Part shown: piece after piece, positions 6,561 through 8,319 of the stretch
Numbering within the stretch: position 1 is the first letter of the stretch
How the letters are laid out: each line of letters starts with the position of its first letter
DNA from: Methanobacteriota archaeon
Lineage (GTDB): Archaea; Thermoplasmatota; Thermoplasmata; RBG-16-68-12; EA-27
NCBI GenBank assembly: GCA_016207545.1
Contig: JACQPO010000065.1
Span: 1-8,319 of the forward strand
DNA length: 8,319 bases
Direction: 5' to 3'
Notes under the pieces: generated by a model
Databases searched by the model: none
What the model was told of the DNA's origin: nothing
Seen by the model: only the letters and a program-made list of their open reading frames with translations
Position numbers and translations under genes: made by a program

Positions 6561-6571
6561 CTTAAAGGGTT
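6561..6571 (-). promoter_or_regulatory. Probable queC promoter (TATA box), leaderless arrangement
   Basis: The minus strand reads AACCCTTTAAG in the 38-bp gap between the roadblock gene and queC. The TTTAA core (6562-6566) is centred about 25 bp before the GTG at 6539, the spacing from archaeal box A to the transcription start. Transcription would therefore begin at or next to the start codon. It shares AACCCTT and the following AA with the psmB box at 1875-1887. A ribosome site before the GTG is not convincing. Confidence 0.5.
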
Positions 6572-6577
6572 ACGAGG

Positions 6578-7408
6578 TCACGTCGTCGGGCGCCCCAACA
6601 GGCCCTCGAGGAAGGAGTCGACGTCCGCGAACACGGACACGTCGCCCCTCCACGCCTCGAGCATCGGGCGGTTTCGCTGCTCCCATGCGCGCAGCGCCTC
6701 CCGCGCGTGAACCAGATATCCATCGCTGATGGTCCCGGAGGCGACGATGGCGAGCGTGGTCTGAGAACCTTGTACGAGCCGGAGGCGCAAATGGGCCATC
6801 TCGATTTCTTTCAGGGTCTCCCCCTCCTCGCGGAACAAGTCTCGCACGAAGGACTGGACCGCGCTCAACATGCCGGCGACGATGTCGTGGTCGCGCGAGA
6901 TTTCGCTGGTGACGGAGACGTGACCGATGAGAAGGCCGCTGCGATCGAGCAGGAGGATTTCTTCGACGCGCGCCGCGGTGGGCGCTGCGAAGCCAAGGGT
7001 CGCCTCGAGCTTTCGGGCCGCGACGGACATCTCGAGCTTCAGCAAGCCCAAGTTCGTCTCCGGCCGTACGAGCGCGATGAAGCTCGCCTCCCCGTTCGCG
7101 AGTTCGTGGACCATGACTTTCCCCGTCTCGCCTTCGATGATCACGAGCTTCGGTCGCTGCAAGCCGAGCCGCTCGAATACCTTGCGCGAGGACTGGAGGG
7201 CGAGCGTGCTCATCGCCGTCACCGCCAACAAGTCGAACGGTTCGCGGAATCCGTTCGCGATCGGCAGGCCTTGACGGTCCGCGACCGCGGATCCGCGCAC
7301 CCCGGGGACGCCTTCCTCGAACGTATTGATGATGGACACGAGGCGGCCGGCGATCCCTCCCTCCGGCGACTTCGGGGGAGTGGTCTCAGGGGCCTTGACG
7401 CTTGCCAT
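6578..7408 (-). CDS. Two-domain roadblock/LC7-type sensor or scaffold protein
   Basis: A soluble 276-residue protein without membrane segments. Residues 1-18 form a Pro-rich tail. Residues about 19-138 are a roadblock/LC7-like domain: GRLVSIINTFEEGVPGVRG, then AVADRQGLPIANGF (41-54), a long helix (58-82), and β strands through KLVIIEGETGKVMVHEL. Residues about 147-243 look like a second longin/roadblock-fold unit beginning EEILLLDRSGLLIGHVS, with helix MLSAVQSFVRDLF (180-192) and strands through TTLAIVASG. I recall similar second units from archaeal sensor proteins, but the family name is uncertain. Roadblock proteins usually partner or regulate small Ras-like GTPases (MglB type); no GTPase is present in this window. 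ATG 7408 is preferred over TTG 7414. queC follows after 38 bp. The function is unknown. Confidence 0.82.
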   Translation of the reverse strand: MASVKAPETTPPKSPEGGIAGRLVSIINTFEEGVPGVRGSAVADRQGLPIANGFREPFDLLAVTAMSTLALQSSRKVFERLGLQRPKLVIIEGETGKVMVHELANGEASFIALVRPETNLGLLKLEMSVAARKLEATLGFAAPTAARVEEILLLDRSGLLIGHVSVTSEISRDHDIVAGMLSAVQSFVRDLFREEGETLKEIEMAHLRLRLVQGSQTTLAIVASGTISDGYLVHAREALRAWEQRNRPMLEAWRGDVSVFADVDSFLEGLLGRPTT

Positions 7409-7419
7409 ATCCAACGAAC

Positions 7420-7435
7420 CTAGGAGCGCTAGGAG
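7420..7435. repeat. Short direct repeat upstream of the roadblock gene
   Basis: CTAGGAG occurs at 7420-7426 and again at 7429-7435, separated by CG, with the palindrome AGCGCT across the junction. It lies 12-27 nt before the ATG at 7408, around or just downstream of the inferred transcription start. It could be a regulator site or chance. Confidence 0.3.
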
Positions 7436-7448
7436 GCTTAGACCTACC

Positions 7449-7457
7449 GGTATAATG
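7449..7457 (-). promoter_or_regulatory. Possible promoter of the roadblock gene
   Basis: The minus strand reads CATTATACC in an AT-richer patch of the 104-bp gap after dph2. A start about 26 bp downstream (near 7427) would leave a leader of roughly 19 nt before the ATG at 7408. No strong ribosome site is seen. Apart from this box, the direct repeat and the hairpin at 7501-7517, I see nothing in the gap. Confidence 0.45.
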
Positions 7458-7500
7458 TTCTAAGACAATAGGGACGGCATAACGTGACAAGGTCGCGCCC

Positions 7501-7517
7501 CGTGAGAATCCCTCACG
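7501..7517 (-). other. Stem-loop across the dph2 stop codon
   Basis: CGTGAG (7501-7506) and CTCACG (7512-7517) can form a perfect 6-bp stem with a 5-nt loop. The dph2 TGA (7515-7513) lies inside the stem. No T tract follows on the minus strand, so it does not look like a normal archaeal U-tract terminator. Confidence 0.3.
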
Positions 7518-8319
7518 CGCGGATTTCGTCAAAGACGTACTGTTCCCAGGCTCGTTCGCCGAGGGCGATTTCCAGTTCCTGCGGCGTGAGAATCGGCTGT
7601 TTGTATTGCACGTAATCCTCGATCGCAATCCGCGGGCATGCGGTGGACACCCACGCGTCCACCTGGTACCCCTCGAGGAGTTCGGGCGCCACGAGGTCCA
7701 TGTAGAAGACGTACGCGGAGCGCCCCTTCGACTCGACGAGCGCCTTCAGCTGGGCCGCCAATTCGCTACGGTCCTGGCCGATCTTTTTCGACACGATGAT
7801 TCCGAACGTGCGGGCGTCCTGCGCGCGGACGATCGCGCCCCATCGCTGGCGGAGGATCCGATCCTTGAGCTGCTCCAGGGTGCGGGCCTCCCCCGTGCTC
7901 GGGTCCGCGACCACGACGGGCTTGGTTAGGATGATCGCGACGCCAAGCGGGTGGAAGTCCCCCGTGCCCACGTACAGGTATCCGTCCACGCGGTCGGCGA
8001 CGTTCGTCGCGGTGTGGTAGTCGCACCCGAGGACCTGCGCCGCGTACGCGACCCTCCGGTCCGGCTCGCTCACGACGGGCTCGAAGCCCTTCCCTCGCAG
8101 GTAATCGACGATGTGCGGAACCCACGTACGGTGTTGGGTCGTGGTCAGGAGGCCGACGCGCTTCGGCAGGAGGGGCAGCGCGGCGTCGAGGAACGCCCAT
8201 GACTCCGGCAGGGGCGTCGGCATGTCGTAGAAGTATACGTTCCGATAGCGCAGGTGGGGCATCGGTGCGTGGGCGAGGTGCACGATTAAGTCGACGGGCA
8301 TCTCCGGGACGTCGCACGC
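7513..8319 (-). CDS. dph2: Diphthamide synthase Dph2, 3-amino-3-carboxypropyl transferase (N-terminus outside window)
   Basis: Non-canonical radical SAM enzyme that transfers the 3-amino-3-carboxypropyl group of SAM to a histidine of elongation factor 2, the first step of diphthamide synthesis. The frame stays open to the right edge, where ACDVPE precedes the internal ATG at 8301. This matches the family's GACD region, so roughly 55-60 residues are missing. All three 4Fe-4S cysteine candidates are visible: Cys of ACD (8316-8314), VLGCDYHTATN (8025-8023) and STACPRIAIEDY (7638-7636). Their spacings of 97 and 129 residues are close to those recalled for the Pyrococcus enzyme (C59, C163, C287). 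VDLIVHLAHAPMP and YVGTGDFHPLG are further hallmarks. The visible part has 268 residues and ends at TGA 7515-7513. Confidence 0.95.
   Translation of the reverse strand, partial: ACDVPEMPVDLIVHLAHAPMPHLRYRNVYFYDMPTPLPESWAFLDAALPLLPKRVGLLTTTQHRTWVPHIVDYLRGKGFEPVVSEPDRRVAYAAQVLGCDYHTATNVADRVDGYLYVGTGDFHPLGVAIILTKPVVVADPSTGEARTLEQLKDRILRQRWGAIVRAQDARTFGIIVSKKIGQDRSELAAQLKALVESKGRSAYVFYMDLVAPELLEGYQVDAWVSTACPRIAIEDYVQYKQPILTPQELEIALGERAWEQYVFDEIRA

Noticed and set aside
7409..7414. TTG at 7414 as the start of the roadblock gene
   Set aside because: ATG at 7408 is two codons downstream in frame and preferred; there is no ribosome site favouring the TTG.
7409..7512. Possible small RNA or tRNA gene in the largest gap
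   Set aside because: No cloverleaf, no C/D or H/ACA box pattern and no strong folded structure beyond the short hairpin at 7501-7517.
8299..8301. ATG at 8301 as the true start of dph2
   Set aside because: The codons before it (ACDVPE) match the conserved cysteine region of Dph2 and the frame is open to the window edge, so this ATG is internal.
1..8319. Defence, mobile or other accessory system
   Set aside because: All genes are housekeeping or regulatory-type, base composition is even across the window, and there are no integrase, transposase, terminal repeats or CRISPR-like spacing.

Overview
The window is a compact, GC-rich stretch of archaeal chromosome in which all eleven recognised genes lie on the minus strand, so it reads from right to left. 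The domain call rests on a β-type 20S proteasome subunit with a Thr nucleophile, a KH-domain β-CASP ribonuclease (aCPSF1), archaeal diphthamide synthase Dph2, archease, a decarboxylase of the archaeal mevalonate pathway, and archaeal TATA-like promoter boxes. The roadblock-type sensor protein and the overall gene mix suggest a Euryarchaeota lineage, perhaps related to Thermoplasmata, but the lineage below Archaea is inference. The proteins are not strongly acidic, so a salt-in halophile looks unlikely.

Layout in transcription order (right to left): the 3' part of dph2 (8319-7513, 5' end off the window); a 104-bp gap with a TATA-like box and a short direct repeat; a two-domain roadblock-type protein (7408-6578); queC (6539-5844), preceded by a TATA-like box placed as for a leaderless transcript; queE (5818-5087); archease (5046-4639, TTG start); a HAD-family hydrolase (4630-3896) that overlaps the next gene by 7 nt; a Haloferax-type (phospho)mevalonate decarboxylase (3902-2934, GTG start); zinc-LID adenylate kinase adk (2893-2255); a 100-residue winged-helix protein (2212-1910); a 94-bp gap with a clear promoter; psmB (1815-1180); and the N-terminal 379 residues of aCPSF1 (1139-1, 3' end off the window).

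Functionally this is mostly housekeeping. QueC and QueE make preQ0 for archaeosine in tRNA. Archease serves the tRNA ligase RtcB. Dph2 starts diphthamide formation on EF-2. aCPSF1 processes and terminates RNA, and PsmB is the proteolytic subunit of the proteasome. The decarboxylase feeds isoprenoid lipid synthesis, and Adk balances adenylates. Intergenic spacings are 8-42 bp apart from the two promoter gaps, which suggests two or three transcription units. No gap exceeds 300 bp. I saw no mobile element, CRISPR array, tRNA or rRNA.

I did not find a convincing undescribed multi-gene system. The points most worth a second look are the two-domain roadblock protein, the Haloferax-type decarboxylase and its exact substrate, the HAD protein lacking the second motif-I aspartate, and the promoter layout.
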